64,000 nucleotides of DNA from assembly GCA_963682175.1 (NCBI GenBank), contig OY821771.1, forward strand, positions 6,819,001 to 6,883,000. The letters run 5' to 3'. Under the pieces are notes generated by a model. It was not told the origin of the DNA. It did no database searches and saw only the letters and a program-made list of their open reading frames with translations. This document shows, one piece after another, positions 1-10,078 of this stretch (positions are counted from its first letter, which is position 1; every line of letters starts with the position of its first letter). The translations under genes were made by a program, and so were the position numbers. This stretch comes from Triglochin maritima. Its lineage: Eukaryota; Streptophyta; Magnoliopsida; Alismatales; Juncaginaceae.

Positions 1-1288
1 ATTTTATCCTGTCTACCTTGTGCGCGATCTAAGTATTTGAATTTGTGTAGCAGGAGACAACAGAGCGCGCGGCGAAATCCGGGAGCGTTCTAAGACACTT
101 GGGCGGCGGAATCGCCGCATCTACAAGGTGACTTGCGGCGGAATCGCCGCACCAGTGTGGGTTCTGGTCTTCAAATTTCTGGGGCATCGTCGGCATCTCT
201 GGGTGGTCGCATTAAGCTACTGGAATCTCCGAGAGCGGGCGGCGAACCCGACTGAGCATTGCGGAGGTAACTTTTCTTGCCTTTCTCGTAAAATCTGAAT
301 AGTTGAAAAGTTTCCTTTCGTAGAATTGCACGTGTTAGGGTTACAATTCCATAATTGGCAATAATTCAACTCTGACCTAAAATTGGCAAAAATTAGAAAG
401 ACCTTAGTGCATGCATCATATAATGTTTTGCTTGCATTATTCTTGCTAAATTCTTGCAAATTAATACTTGTTGAAGATTGCTGGAGGCAAGGTACGTATC
501 GAGGTTTTTTATCGATTGCATTAGAGCATATAATTTAGTTGCATACAACCTTGCAATTGCCCCCATTAAAAAGACCATTGTTTGACTATTTTTGCTAGAT
601 TTAAGTTAAACTATCTTAAGGGCAACTCCGTAGGAAAAGATACGGTGGGGATTTCATCACCCTCCCGTAGCCCACAAACCACAATCCTGAAGTGTCGCCT
701 AAGCCTAAAAATTTAAAATCAATTAGACATTGGCCCCTAAGGACTCGGACTCAATTAAGGAGGAGATTGGTTTGACTTGCTATGACCTGAAGCTAATTGA
801 ATTCAATTTGGTGTCTAGAAAGTGTTTTTGTGTCGACGAAAGTCTTCCAAGCGACGTGGTTGTCTAATTGGCACCGACTCTGTCGGAAGCGCCCCCACTA
901 GCTATACACTAACTGGCCAACTTGGTTTGATTGGTGAGAGAGGTGAATCAAGCAAATCAATTCGACTCAACCAGTTAGGAGTCGTCTAGATCTAAGTGAC
1001 ACTAGGTCTAGGATTGTTTTGACCGTGCTTGTTAAGGAAATTTCTGACCAACCCTAATTTTTATCCTTTAGAGTTAAGTTTCCCTTCTCGTCTGAGTCTT
1101 CTTTCCCTTCTCATCCTTACCTTTCTATTGTTTGTTTCCTTTAAAGTAAAATAATAATAATAATAATAAAAATATTTCTAAAATTCAAAAAAAAAAAAAA
1201 AGAGTAATTGATTCTTGGAATTGAATTTGAAATTTAAATTTCGAATTCAAATTCAAAAATTAATTCAAACCGGTGCACTCAGATTTGG
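1..1288 (+). other. Leader and possible 5' LTR remnant of Athila-like element
   Basis: No gene is seen here. Two copies of the imperfect palindrome GCGGCGGAATCGCCGC lie at 103-118 and 135-150, 32 bp apart. The same pair with the same 32-bp spacing occurs in the 3' LTR (5426 and 5458), and the bases around it also match (both have aaatccggg before, cgcaccagtg after). Similarity outside this block is weak, so a complete 5' LTR cannot be drawn. It may start outside the window and be strongly diverged. A (TAA)n run at 1148-1170 and an A-run near 1190 precede the gag frame. The TTGGCACCG string near 867 is only a weak primer-binding-site candidate. Confidence 0.4.
103..150. repeat. Paired GCGGCG/CGCCGC palindromes, 5' copy
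   Basis: Two 16-bp hairpin units with 6-bp GC arms and a GAAT loop start 32 bp apart. An equivalent pair is found in the 3' LTR at 5426-5473, which links this end of the window to the same element. Confidence 0.6.
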
Positions 1289-3817
1289 GTGCGGGATTTA
1301 AGCAATCGACTCTCACGAGTTCATCTAGATTCCAGTCTAGAGCTTAACCCCAACCCATCTGTTGCACCACCTCACCCGGATCTAATGGGTGAGAACGTAG
1401 TGGACCCGCCTGTTGCGCAACCTATAACTTTGAGGGATCGGTGCTACCCAACGATGGCTGCTCAGCCATCGTGCATCGTCATGCCCACCATACCGGGTCG
1501 CGACTTCGAACTTAAGGCACAATACATGAGTATGCTGCCTAAGTTCACCTCTAGGGAAGATCCATATCTCTTCCTTAGAGAATTTGAGGAAATCTGCTCT
1601 CTTATGCAATACCAGCATATCCCTGAAGAGACAGTGCGTCTGAAATTCGTGCCTCTAGCACTGAAAGACGACGCTAAGAAATGGCTATATAGTCTAGCCG
1701 AAAGATCTATTAGAAGTTGGGCCGAATTTGTTCAAGTTTTCCTAAAAAAATATTTCCCCAACCATAAGACTATGAAGATTAGGAATGAAATTGTTGCATT
1801 CGTTCAGTCTGAGAGCGAGCCGTTCTATTCCTATCTTGAGAGATTTAAGAGTGTCTTGACCCAATGCCCTCATCACGGAATACCGAAGTGGCAATTATGC
1901 CAAATTATTTATGAGGGATTGACACCCACATCTAGAGTTATGCTAGAATCTGTGAGCCAAGAGAATTTCATGTCCAAAAATGAAAATGATGCCTGGACTT
2001 TTCTTGAGGATTTAGCTGAAAATAGTATGCAATGGGACAATGCTAGAACACCCATCAACCCGAGTATTGGATCTAGAATAGCGAGTCAACCCCGACCAGG
2101 TGTCTTAGCTGTAGACTCCAACATAGCGGCTGAGGCAAAACTAGCTACCCTAATGCGTAGAATGGAAAGTCTAGAGCTACAAAATCAATCCCGAATGAAT
2201 CAACCCTTGTCTATCCCCTGCTCTAGATGTGGTCAGACTGGTCATTTAATGGAGGACTGTGTGGACCTGGAACATGTTAATGCCACATTTAACAATTCTA
2301 GAAATGATCCTTACGCATCAACCTATAACCCAGGTTGGCGTAATCATCCCAATTTTTCGTGGACCCAACAAGGACAACCTCCTAGACAACAACAAACCCC
2401 ATATAACCAAAATAATACATCATCTGGGGGTAATAACAATGGAAATCATGAGGTTAGGTTGACAAAATTAGAAACTTTAATGACAACTTTTATACAAACG
2501 ACCAACCAATCATTCCAAAGGCTAGAGACACAGGTCAGCCAATTGGCACAGATAATAGGTGAAAGAGAAAATGGTCAATTTCCAAGTCAACCTGAGGTGA
2601 ACCCAAGAACTAATAATCAATATCAATCTTATCAACCACCTGCAGGAAATAACAACCCTAGACCGGTTCAAATGGTTAATGAGGAAGGTCCGTTCCAACA
2701 AATCAATGCTGTAGTATCATTACGGTCTGGAAGACAAATTGACAATAATGTGGTAAACCCTAGAATGACTAATCAATCTAGCCATCAAGCACCCACATAT
2801 GACTTGACCATTGAACCCGACGTCCAAATTGAAAAGCCCAATCCACCTACCCAACCTGAACCTGTAGCTCAACCTGAACCTGAGCGAGTCTATGTGCCTA
2901 AAGCCCCATTTCCCAATAGACTCAAAAAGAACTCTAGTGCACAAATAGAGAAAATCTTGGAAGTATTTAAGCAAGTTAAGGTAAACATTCCACTCTTAGA
3001 CATGATTCAACAAATACCTGCTTATGCTAAATTCTTAAAAGATTTGTGCACTAAGAAGAGAAAAACGAATGTACCAAAGAAGGCATTCTTAACTGCAAAC
3101 ATATGCTCAATTCTTTCCAACACATCTCCTATAAAATATAAGGACCCGGGGTGTCCCACAATTTCATGTTCAATAGGAGATACGTTTATCAATAAAGCCC
3201 TTCTAGACCTTGGTGCAAGCGTTAACTTGCTCCCATTTTCTGTCTACGAGCAACTCAACCTTGGTCCACTGAAACCCTCTAGGACAACCCTCCAATTCGC
3301 TGATTGTTCTGTTAAGAAACCGAGAGGTATAGTAGAGGACGTTTTGATTAAGGTTGGTGACTTCATTTATCCAGTGGATTTTGTCGTACTTGATACTGAA
3401 CCTATTGTAAATCCTAATCGACAAATCCCTGTAATTCTAGGTAGACCCTTTTTAGCCACTTCGGAAGCATTAATAAACTGTCGAAATGGGCTCATGCAAT
3501 TATCTTTCGGGAACTTAAAAGCAGAATTTAATATCTTCCATATTGATAATGAGCCAGAAATAATATGCAACCCAAGTGATGTTGTGATGAGAGCACGTAT
3601 TTATCAAATTTCTGAAACAAATAAATCATCACAAAAGAAAAAAGGAAGTAAGAAAAAGGGGAGTGATTCATTTACTCAACCACCATCACTCGAGCAAATA
3701 AGCGAACCAATTCAAGTGAGAAGAGTGGAATCTTTTCCTCAAGTCAACATGGGGAACAATTCAACTGGATACATGCACCAACATGGTGTCATTCAATCCA
3801 GTTCTGATTACGGTTGA
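1289..3817 (+). CDS. Ty3/gypsy (Athila-like) gag-protease, no RT or integrase
   Basis: This open frame of about 842 codons encodes the structural gag and the aspartic protease of an LTR retrotransposon. The gag core lies around residues 85-260. A CCHC zinc knuckle, CSRCGQTGHLMEDC, begins at about residue 311, followed by a Q/N-rich linker. The protease carries DLGAS at about residues 640-644 and the later strand ILGRPFLATS near residue 716. DLGAS in place of the usual D-S/T-G-A-S is typical of plant Athila/Tat relatives. The frame opens with GTG at 1289, and the first ATG is at 1385, so the true start is uncertain. Polymerase domains are absent: the frame stops and is followed by non-coding DNA up to the 3' LTR. 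The element is therefore non-autonomous, and the protein would have to serve, or depend on, a related full-length element. The open frame suggests it was under selection until fairly recently. Confidence 0.85.
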   Translation: MRDLSNRLSRVHLDSSLELNPNPSVAPPHPDLMGENVVDPPVAQPITLRDRCYPTMAAQPSCIVMPTIPGRDFELKAQYMSMLPKFTSREDPYLFLREFEEICSLMQYQHIPEETVRLKFVPLALKDDAKKWLYSLAERSIRSWAEFVQVFLKKYFPNHKTMKIRNEIVAFVQSESEPFYSYLERFKSVLTQCPHHGIPKWQLCQIIYEGLTPTSRVMLESVSQENFMSKNENDAWTFLEDLAENSMQWDNARTPINPSIGSRIASQPRPGVLAVDSNIAAEAKLATLMRRMESLELQNQSRMNQPLSIPCSRCGQTGHLMEDCVDLEHVNATFNNSRNDPYASTYNPGWRNHPNFSWTQQGQPPRQQQTPYNQNNTSSGGNNNGNHEVRLTKLETLMTTFIQTTNQSFQRLETQVSQLAQIIGERENGQFPSQPEVNPRTNNQYQSYQPPAGNNNPRPVQMVNEEGPFQQINAVVSLRSGRQIDNNVVNPRMTNQSSHQAPTYDLTIEPDVQIEKPNPPTQPEPVAQPEPERVYVPKAPFPNRLKKNSSAQIEKILEVFKQVKVNIPLLDMIQQIPAYAKFLKDLCTKKRKTNVPKKAFLTANICSILSNTSPIKYKDPGCPTISCSIGDTFINKALLDLGASVNLLPFSVYEQLNLGPLKPSRTTLQFADCSVKKPRGIVEDVLIKVGDFIYPVDFVVLDTEPIVNPNRQIPVILGRPFLATSEALINCRNGLMQLSFGNLKAEFNIFHIDNEPEIICNPSDVVMRARIYQISETNKSSQKKKGSKKKGSDSFTQPPSLEQISEPIQVRRVESFPQVNMGNNSTGYMHQHGVIQSSSDYG

Positions 3818-3976
3818 TTCTGAGCAAATTCAACCCCTCTACCGCAAGCCGACTCAGGTAATAAGTGCATTTATTTTATCTATGCATACATTGAGGACAA
3901 TGCATGATTTAGGTGTGGGGGGGTGTTTATCTATGTATATATCTATTTGTTTGTTTTCTTCTTTAAAAAAAAAATA

Positions 3977-4008
<32 letters not shown>

Positions 4009-4953
4009 ATGTTTCATGACATAGCTTAAGATTGAACTACCAAAACCCGAGTACAAATTGCATTGAGTTTTTGTTCCTTATTATATAGTTCTGCTTGTAG
4101 AAATTGTGACATAAATCTAAGTTCCAAAGAAATAACACATTGCCCTGTAAGACATGTATGCACTTAAATTGGATGAATCAAATCCTTGAAGTGGTTGATA
4201 AAAAGCAGAGGTTGAGGAAAATACACCGGGAAGTGTGGACTTCTAATAGCAATTAAGCCTTGAGGAAAATAAAAGTAAAAATAAAGGAATAAAGTGAGGA
4301 AAGCACATTTTGCAAAATGATTACAAAAACCCAAGCCTTTGAGTCACTGGTCCGTAGGGGTATCTTGAAACCCGGTAACTTGAGTCTGCCAGCTCAGGAT
4401 TATCGACCAAACTCGCTACACGAATGCAAAAAGGGTATAAGTGTTAAAAAAGAAAAGCAAATGTGTTGAATCACGGAAAAAGGAAAAATAAATAAATACT
4501 TTAAGATACTCAAGGCCCAAAGCTAAAAGAATGATCCATGCCATGGTTGATCCAAATGATACTTCACCACCAGAGGAGGCGTGCAAAATAATTTAAGTAA
4601 TAACATGTTTAGAAGGGTTAGTAGTGTGAATGTTGGAGGAATAAAGACCAAGTCATATTTTTAATGAGTTAGATTTATATAATGAGCATGCAAAAATTCT
4701 TAGTGAGATGTATAAAGTTGAGGTAGGGATATTGAGAGCTATTAATGAAATGTTGATTCAGGATTTTGTGGGTATATCCGCTGAAAACCCTCATGAGACA
4801 ACACTCCTCCTCCTTGGCAACAAAGAGGTTTAACGGCTTGTTGCACATGCTAAGTGCAACCGTGATTCCTACGAAAGTGAGTTAGGATTTCCCTGTTTTC
4901 ATTTTCTTATATTTTGTTTTGCTAGGGACTAGCAAAATCTAGGTGTGGGGGTA
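3818..4953 (+). other. Non-coding 3' internal region of the Athila-like element
   Basis: No supported gene is present. Just after the stop comes a block reading ttgaggacaatgcatgatt followed by ggtgtgggggggtg. This is the purine-rich post-coding motif that Athila-type elements carry after their coding region. A second similar tract, aggtgtgggggta (4941-4953), sits immediately before the 3' LTR and is the likely polypurine tract. An (AAAT)n microsatellite lies at about 3975-4006. Confidence 0.55.
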
Positions 4954-4955
4954 TT

Positions 4956-6131
4956 TGATGCATTGCATACATTGCATCATATGTCTTTCATTTAGATTAC
5001 TTTTATATCAATAAATGCTATTAAGGTATGTGTTTAGTCGTATTTACAGAATACAGGGACATGGATGCAAATTACCCACATTCCGAGCATAAACGTGTGC
5101 AAAAGATTCATTTCTATCATAAAGACCGAATTCAAGTTTATCGGGTTTCAAATGGAAATGCATCCAAGCATAAAAGCATTCAAGGAGCTAATTACAAAAA
5201 GGTCAAGGGCTTAATTGCAAAATACCAAGGACCTGATTGCAAAAGAAAAGGATCAAGTTATTTTGTTGGAAAAGTCAAAAGAAAAGTCAAATATAAATCT
5301 CCAACAATGGAAGGAATTAATCCGGAGTTTAAAAGAATGGAAAGAATCCATCCAGACGTGCAAATAAAGATCAAATCATGCCATAAACGCACCACAGAAA
5401 TCCGGGCGCGAAATCCTTGACTTGGGCGGCGATTCCGCCGCATCTCCCATGCATTGTGCGGCGATTTCGCCGCACCAGTGAGGATCTGTGTGCTCCAATT
5501 TTGTCCAGTGTTGGGTTGACGCGTGTACTATCCTTTTATGTATTGATATCCCCTGTATCGGCTATAAATAGCCCTGTAGGACGAATGTAACACATCTTTG
5601 AACCTTTGGTCTTGGATCATTAGTAATAAATTTCTGTTTTATTTTGTTTTGTTTTTATTTTCTTTTAATGGCTCTAGGATCCTTTCTTCTTCCTCCCTCC
5701 ATGAGTTTCTAACTCTTTCCAAAGGGTGGAGGTGATGGAATTAGGGGTAGAGAAGATGAATGCATGTTATTGTTTTAAGTTCGTGATTAGTATATTTTGA
5801 TTACTTGAGTTTATGTTAAATCATTTATCTTGTAATGCTTCATAACTAACATGATTTATTTCAAGTTTCTCCATTCTCCAATCTAAACCTAAGTCTAGAC
5901 CTCCACCCGACGGAATTCTCTTCTTTGTTCTTGTTTTAATTTTAATTGCTTTTGTTTCGTAGTTTAGTTAATTAAACCAAAAACCCCAAAAACCCTAATT
6001 GATTCTTCTCTACTTCTTTCCCATCAATCGAAACAACAAAATAACGAAATCTCTCCCTCCTTGTGTTCGACCCGTACTTGCCACGTCTTCATAGACGCCG
6101 TGCACTTGCGGTATAAATTTAAATCTTCATC
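4956..6131 (+). mobile_element. 3' LTR of Athila-like element (end approximate)
   Basis: The LTR starts TGATGCATTGCATACATTGC right after the polypurine-like tract. It contains a clear TATA box (TATAAATA, 5563-5570) with a plausible transcription start downstream, and ends near the motif ccgtgcacttgcgg (about 6099-6112) that marks the 3' end of Athila LTRs. A final CA near 6131 is a guess. The paired GCGGCG palindromes at 5426-5473 lie in U3 about 120 bp upstream of the TATA box. The 130-codon frame at 5028-5420 lies wholly in U3 and is not thought to be a gene. Confidence 0.6.
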
Positions 6132-6141
6132 AAAATCCTAC

Positions 6142-6515
6142 ACTGACTGTCTGGAATACGTCGTGGGAATGTCCAGAATAAGTTGTGAGTCTGTCCGGAA
6201 TAGGATGACTGTTTGTCCTGAATACGATGTCTGTCTGTCCAGAATAAATAGTTTGGTCTGTCCGGAATAATATGTTCTGTCTGTCTGAAATACGTTGTGG
6301 AATGTACAAAATAAGTTTTGAGTCTGTCCGGAATAGGATGATTGTTTGTCCGGAATAGTTGTGAGTGCAGATTTAGTTGGGTTTCTGTCCGGAATACGTT
6401 GTGTGTCTGTCCGGAATCAGCTGTGTGTCTGTCTGGGTTCAGTTGTGTGTCTGTCCGGAATACGAACTCTGTCTGTCCGGAATAAGTAGTTCAGTCTGTC
6501 CAGAATAAGTAGTGT
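6142..6515 (+). repeat. Degenerate tandem array of CTGTCCGGAATA units
   Basis: About 14 to 16 copies of a short unit built on (t)ctgtccggaata plus a variable 8-20 bp tail (cgttgtgtgt, agttgtgag, etc.) run through the whole interval. Units vary in length and sequence, so this is an old minisatellite. The array directly abuts the 3' LTR end. It may belong to the element into which the Athila-like copy inserted. Confidence 0.75.
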
Positions 6516-6522
6516 AGTTTAT

Positions 6523-6946
6523 GTGAAGTCCTTATTAACATTTAATCTTTCCCATTTGATGGTGTGGTTTTGTGAGAAATTCAAATTGGGGGAGCCCAGG
6601 CGAGCATATCTATGGATGAAAAGTTGGACGAAAATGTTTGGGAAACGTTTAACCCTGAGGAAATGGGAGGAACATGGAATCACCTTAGCTGAGATTTACA
6701 ACGGCAAATTCGACCTGAAGGGGTCTCCATCACTAAGTGAAAGGGAGCTGGAACTGATTAGTTCCGATCAAAATCCTGCTCAAGAGTCGCGCAAAGCAAA
6801 CTTTTCTGCCTCAAATGGGTCAGCTTCAACATGCACTCTGCCAAGGCTACAACTTAGAGACTGCAGCATTTCACGTGACCCGCTGCTACAAGAGTTGGAA
6901 CTGAGCGATGTGAAGACGAAATGACTGCAAGCCGAAGCAACCCTTA
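6523..6946 (+). pseudogene. Transposon-like coding relic, part 1
   Basis: An open stretch of 133 codons (6523-6924) contains a tryptophan-rich start (WMKSWTKMFGKRLTLRKW) and ends in a short leucine-rich helix (LLQELELSDVKTK) before a TGA. The second copy of the last 162 bp (from 8462) continues after the same TGA, in the same frame, into a long coiled coil. The TGA is therefore likely to be a nonsense mutation in an older gene. I do not recognise the family with certainty. The layout (helical N part, coiled coil, Lys/Glu-rich stretch, possible Ulp1-like part) resembles plant transposon-encoded proteins. Not expected to be functional. Confidence 0.4.
6785..6946 (+). repeat. 162-bp direct repeat, left copy
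   Basis: Matches 8462-8623 with about four mismatches by eye, and flanks the reverse-strand LTR at 6947-8461. It is far too long to be a normal 5-bp LTR target duplication. Confidence 0.9.
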
Positions 6947-8461
6947 TTTAAACCGCAAGTGCACGGCCGCGTTGAAGCGGTGGGAAATACGGGTCGTCCA
7001 CTGGGAGGTGTGTCGACGCTTGGTTTGTACGAAGGCGAGTGGTAAAAAATGTAGAGAAAGGTTGGTTACACTAAACTACACTAAGATGCAAAAAAGAAAT
7101 GAAGATAAACAATAAAACTAAGCCCCATAGGGGGTAGAGAAATAATGTGAATATGAAGATGTGTGTATGTTCAATTAAGCTCCTCACAACATGTAGTGCA
7201 TGAAATCATAAAACTACATCCAACTTTGCCTCCACATGAATTAAGATAAGACTACATCATTAAAACATACAAGACAATAATTGGAATGAAGCTAAATGAA
7301 CTCAAGTATAAAGACTAGACCCTACTATGGCTCCACATGAATTAAGATAAGACTACATCATTAAAACATACAAGACATTAACTAAGGTAAAGGCAACAAG
7401 AGCACATACACTACAAATTGTGTTTCCAATATTAACTTCATTCATATCCTAACCTTATCATTCCTCATAAGATATGTCCACTAATCAAAGCATAAGCTAA
7501 GCTTCATTCAAGAGCATTAGCATATCAAAGATAAGAGTGAAAACCCATTAGATGGTTATGGAAATCATATAAAGCTCAAGGGATAAAGATAACACGCACT
7601 TAATACACTACATGATTATATCACATATTTCTCCACCCCCCAAATGGGGATGAAACTACTCACTACTCATTACACTAACTATATTAACAAAAGAAAGCAT
7701 AATACTAAAATGAAAGTTAACTAAGAAAGCAATAAGTATTAAAGAAGCTTAAAAGGTAGGAAAGACTAAACAAACATGCACAAATTAAAAGACAAGATTA
7801 AAAGAAACTAGAAGAATTATTTTATTAACAAATGACTCACATTGAAGGTAACATTCTTCTCCACCTTGAGTTTTTGCTTCAAGGCTCACTCCTTAGTAGA
7901 GAGAATGCCACCAAGCAATGGGTAATTACAATGGAAGGTGAAGAGTTCTATTTATAAGCATGGAAAAAGCTAATCGGGGACAATCCCCCGATGTGGACTA
8001 AACCAATACCAAAAATAGCCTAAACGAACATTAATACAAGTCCAGGAGAAATTTGGACGGATCCTGAGTACTATGGACCGCCAATTAGCGGTCCAAAATA
8101 TTCAGATCGCGTTGGAATTTGTTGTGGGCTTTTCTTTCTGGTTTTGTTGGTCTTTGATGCGGTTACTTGACTTGTTGGAGCTCCGACCCGAATGGAATTG
8201 GTAAAATACTCCTCATGATGGTGTGAAGTATTCTGTTTTGCTCTTAGGTCCTTCTGTCTTACATTCAGGTCATTCTCCCTTGCATCTTAGTCCCCAGATC
8301 TCACAATTCAGTCATTTTTCCCAGCTTTTGGGTCCTTTTATGCTTCATCTCTTCAAACCTATTTATTCCTGAAAACTAAACATAAAACTCGTAACATAGC
8401 ATTGTTTAGGTGAAAGATAATGGATATAAGATACAAATATAAACATGAAATGATGCCAATC
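6947..8461 (-). mobile_element. Reverse-strand Athila-like solo LTR
   Basis: Read on the minus strand, this 1.5-kb block begins TGGCATCATTTCATG (from 8458), carries a TATA box (TATAAATA, complement of 7949-7956), and finishes with gtgcacttgcgg followed by tttaaa. That is the same terminal motif as the 3' LTR at 4956-6131. No gag, protease or polymerase frame lies inside, so it is a solo LTR. The usual CA end is not visible, and the block stops at the edge of a 162-bp direct repeat, so the end may be truncated. It also holds an exact 47-bp internal direct duplication. Confidence 0.6.
7230..7377. repeat. 47-bp exact direct duplication inside the LTR
   Basis: Positions 7230-7276 and 7331-7377 are identical (ctccacatgaattaagat...acaagaca), 101 bp apart start to start. 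This is an internal duplication of the solo LTR. Confidence 0.85.
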
Positions 8462-8623
8462 AGTCGCGCAAAGCAAACTTTTCTGCCTCAAATGGGTCAG
8501 CTTCAACATGCACTCTGCCAAGGCTACAACTTAGAGACTGCAACATTTCATGTGACCCGCTGCTACAAGAGTTGGAACTGAGCGAGGTGAAGACGAAATG
8601 ACTGCAAGCCGAAGCAGCCCTTA
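8462..8623 (+). repeat. 162-bp direct repeat, right copy
   Basis: Second copy of 6785-6946. It continues without a break into the coiled-coil coding relic, so this copy is the one still joined to its original downstream sequence. Confidence 0.9.
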
Positions 8624-8779
8624 AGAAGGCGACTGAAGAGGTTAACAGTCTGGAGGAAGAACTGAGGATGTCCCACGAAGAGTGTCGGAGGCTGAGCAAA
8701 GAGATTTTGTCTCTACGAGGAACGGGGGCATGTGAAACTCACTTTGGGGAGAAGACCCAATATGTAAATATAGAGGAGG

Positions 8780-9360
8780 ATCAGAAGGCAGAAAAGAGGA
8801 AGAGGAGAAGAGAGAGGAGGATAAGAAAAAAGAGGGAAGAGGAAAGACGATGAACAGAGGAAAAAAGAGGAGGACAAGGAAGAAGAAATGAAGAGAGTGG
8901 AGAAGCAGAAGGAAGAAGAGAGGAAGAGGGAGGAGAAGAAGATAAATGAGGAGAAAGAAGAAGGGAGGAAGAGGGAGGAGAAGGAGAGAGAGAATGAGAA
9001 GGAAGAAGAGAGGAAGATGGAGGAGAAGAAGAGAGATGAGGAGATGGAAGAAGAGAGGAAGAGGGAGGAGAAGAAGATAAAGGAGGAGAAGGAAGAAGAG
9101 AGGAAGATGGAGGAGAATGAGAGAGAGTAGGAGAAGGAAGAAGATAGGAAGAGGGAGGAGAAGAAGAGAGAGGAAAAGAAGGAGGAGGGAGGAGAAGGAA
9201 GAAGAGAGGAAGATAGAGGAGAAGAAGAGAGATGAGGAGAAGGAAGAAGAGAGGAAGAGGGAGGAGAAGAAGATAGAGGAGGAGAAAGAAGAAGAGAGGA
9301 AGAGGGAGGAGAAGAAGAGAAAGGAGGAGAAGATAGGAAGAGGGAAGAGGGGAAACAAAA
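8780..9360 (+). repeat. Purine-only (GA-rich) minisatellite
   Basis: A stretch of about 580 bp that is almost entirely G and A on the plus strand, built from repeats such as gaggaagagggaggagaag. It is open in several frames on both strands (E/K/R on plus, S/F/L on minus) simply because of composition. The long minus-strand frames across it are not genes. Confidence 0.9.
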
Positions 9361-9793
9361 CTGGGGTGTCAAAAGACAACGCTCAAAGAAAGATGATCAA
9401 GAGCGGGCTGAGCGGGCTAAGAAGAAGAAGGTGGAAGCGGAGCAAAAGAGAAAAGACAGAGCGACCCAAATGAGCCTAACGAAAAAGGGGAAAAAAGAAG
9501 AGGACAATTACAGGTTGGCTGTCCACTTAGGGGCGACGTTGCCTTATGTTGACATTGCCGCATTGGGGACATTGTCAGCTGATGAGGTCAACGTGTTATT
9601 GAACTTGACCACACCCAGCAAGGACCAGAGAGAGGTGATCTGGAGAGGGGACATCTGTAATCTAACACGCCGCGAGCTGAAGGAACTAATAACGCCGGGG
9701 ATGGATATGGGCAACGAAACAATGGATGCGATGATTTCGGTCCTCCAAGGAAGACGACAAACACAAAAGGTTATATGCATATCAACATTCGAA

Positions 9794-10078
9794 TCAGGGT
9801 GAATTGGGGACCTTACTGGATAACCTATACTTTAGTTTCCTTTGTCCTTGGTTTGCGGGAGTGTGACCCTCCTTGGAGCAAGTCAGTGTGACCCGTATAA
9901 CAACACCACGATCGTAATGAGATTGTCTTATCTTAACACCAAAACCACATGAATTGGCATAGGCAACGTAAAATGTTTTGGGGTCTTCGAAAGAATGGAA
10001 AAACATCTGCTCATTCAGAACGTTTGAGGTCTGCTCCATTTGAGTACAAAGAAGGAAATAAAAGCGAAATGGAGACAA
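9794..10078 (-). pseudogene. FAR1-like DNA-binding domain fragment
   Basis: The minus strand encodes a short frame with the pattern of the FAR1/FHY3 N-terminal domain: F-x-S-x-E-D-x-x-x-F-Y-x-x-Y-A (residues about 29-41), then GFGVKIRQS, a basic stretch, and CSKEG. This WRKY-GCM1-type zinc finger is found in FAR1-related transcription factors and in the MULE transposases they came from. Only about 95 codons are present, the second half of the zinc-binding motif is lost, and no transposase core follows. It is therefore a fragment, convergent with the relic at 8462-9802. Whether it derives from a MULE or from a FRS gene cannot be decided here. Confidence 0.55.

Larger units (their letters stand above)
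8462..9802 (+). pseudogene. Transposon-like coding relic, part 2 (coiled coil, E/K/R tract, possible Ulp1-like)
   Basis: After the TGA shared with part 1, the frame continues as a clear coiled coil (LQAEAALKKATEEVNSLEEE, then RMSHEECRRLSKEI). It is followed by a very long Glu/Lys/Arg tract that breaks into several frames, and then an open stretch at 9431-9802. That last part contains NLTRRELKELITPG followed by a helix ending DAMISVL. The arrangement recalls the N-terminal edge of the Ulp1/C48 SUMO-protease domains carried by plant transposons, but the catalytic His, Asp and Cys region is not seen. Multiple stops and frame changes indicate a dead gene. Its function cannot be stated with confidence. 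Confidence 0.4.

Noticed and set aside
3895..3925. First purine-rich tract after the gag stop as polypurine tract
   Set aside because: It lies over 1 kb from the LTR start. The tract at 4941-4953, directly before the LTR, fits better.
5028..5420. 130-codon plus-strand frame
   Set aside because: Lies wholly in U3 of the Athila-like 3' LTR, has no recognisable motif and is Lys-rich by composition.
8642..9379. Two overlapping minus-strand frames rich in Ser, Phe and Leu
   Set aside because: Antisense of the pure-purine minisatellite. They are open only because of composition.
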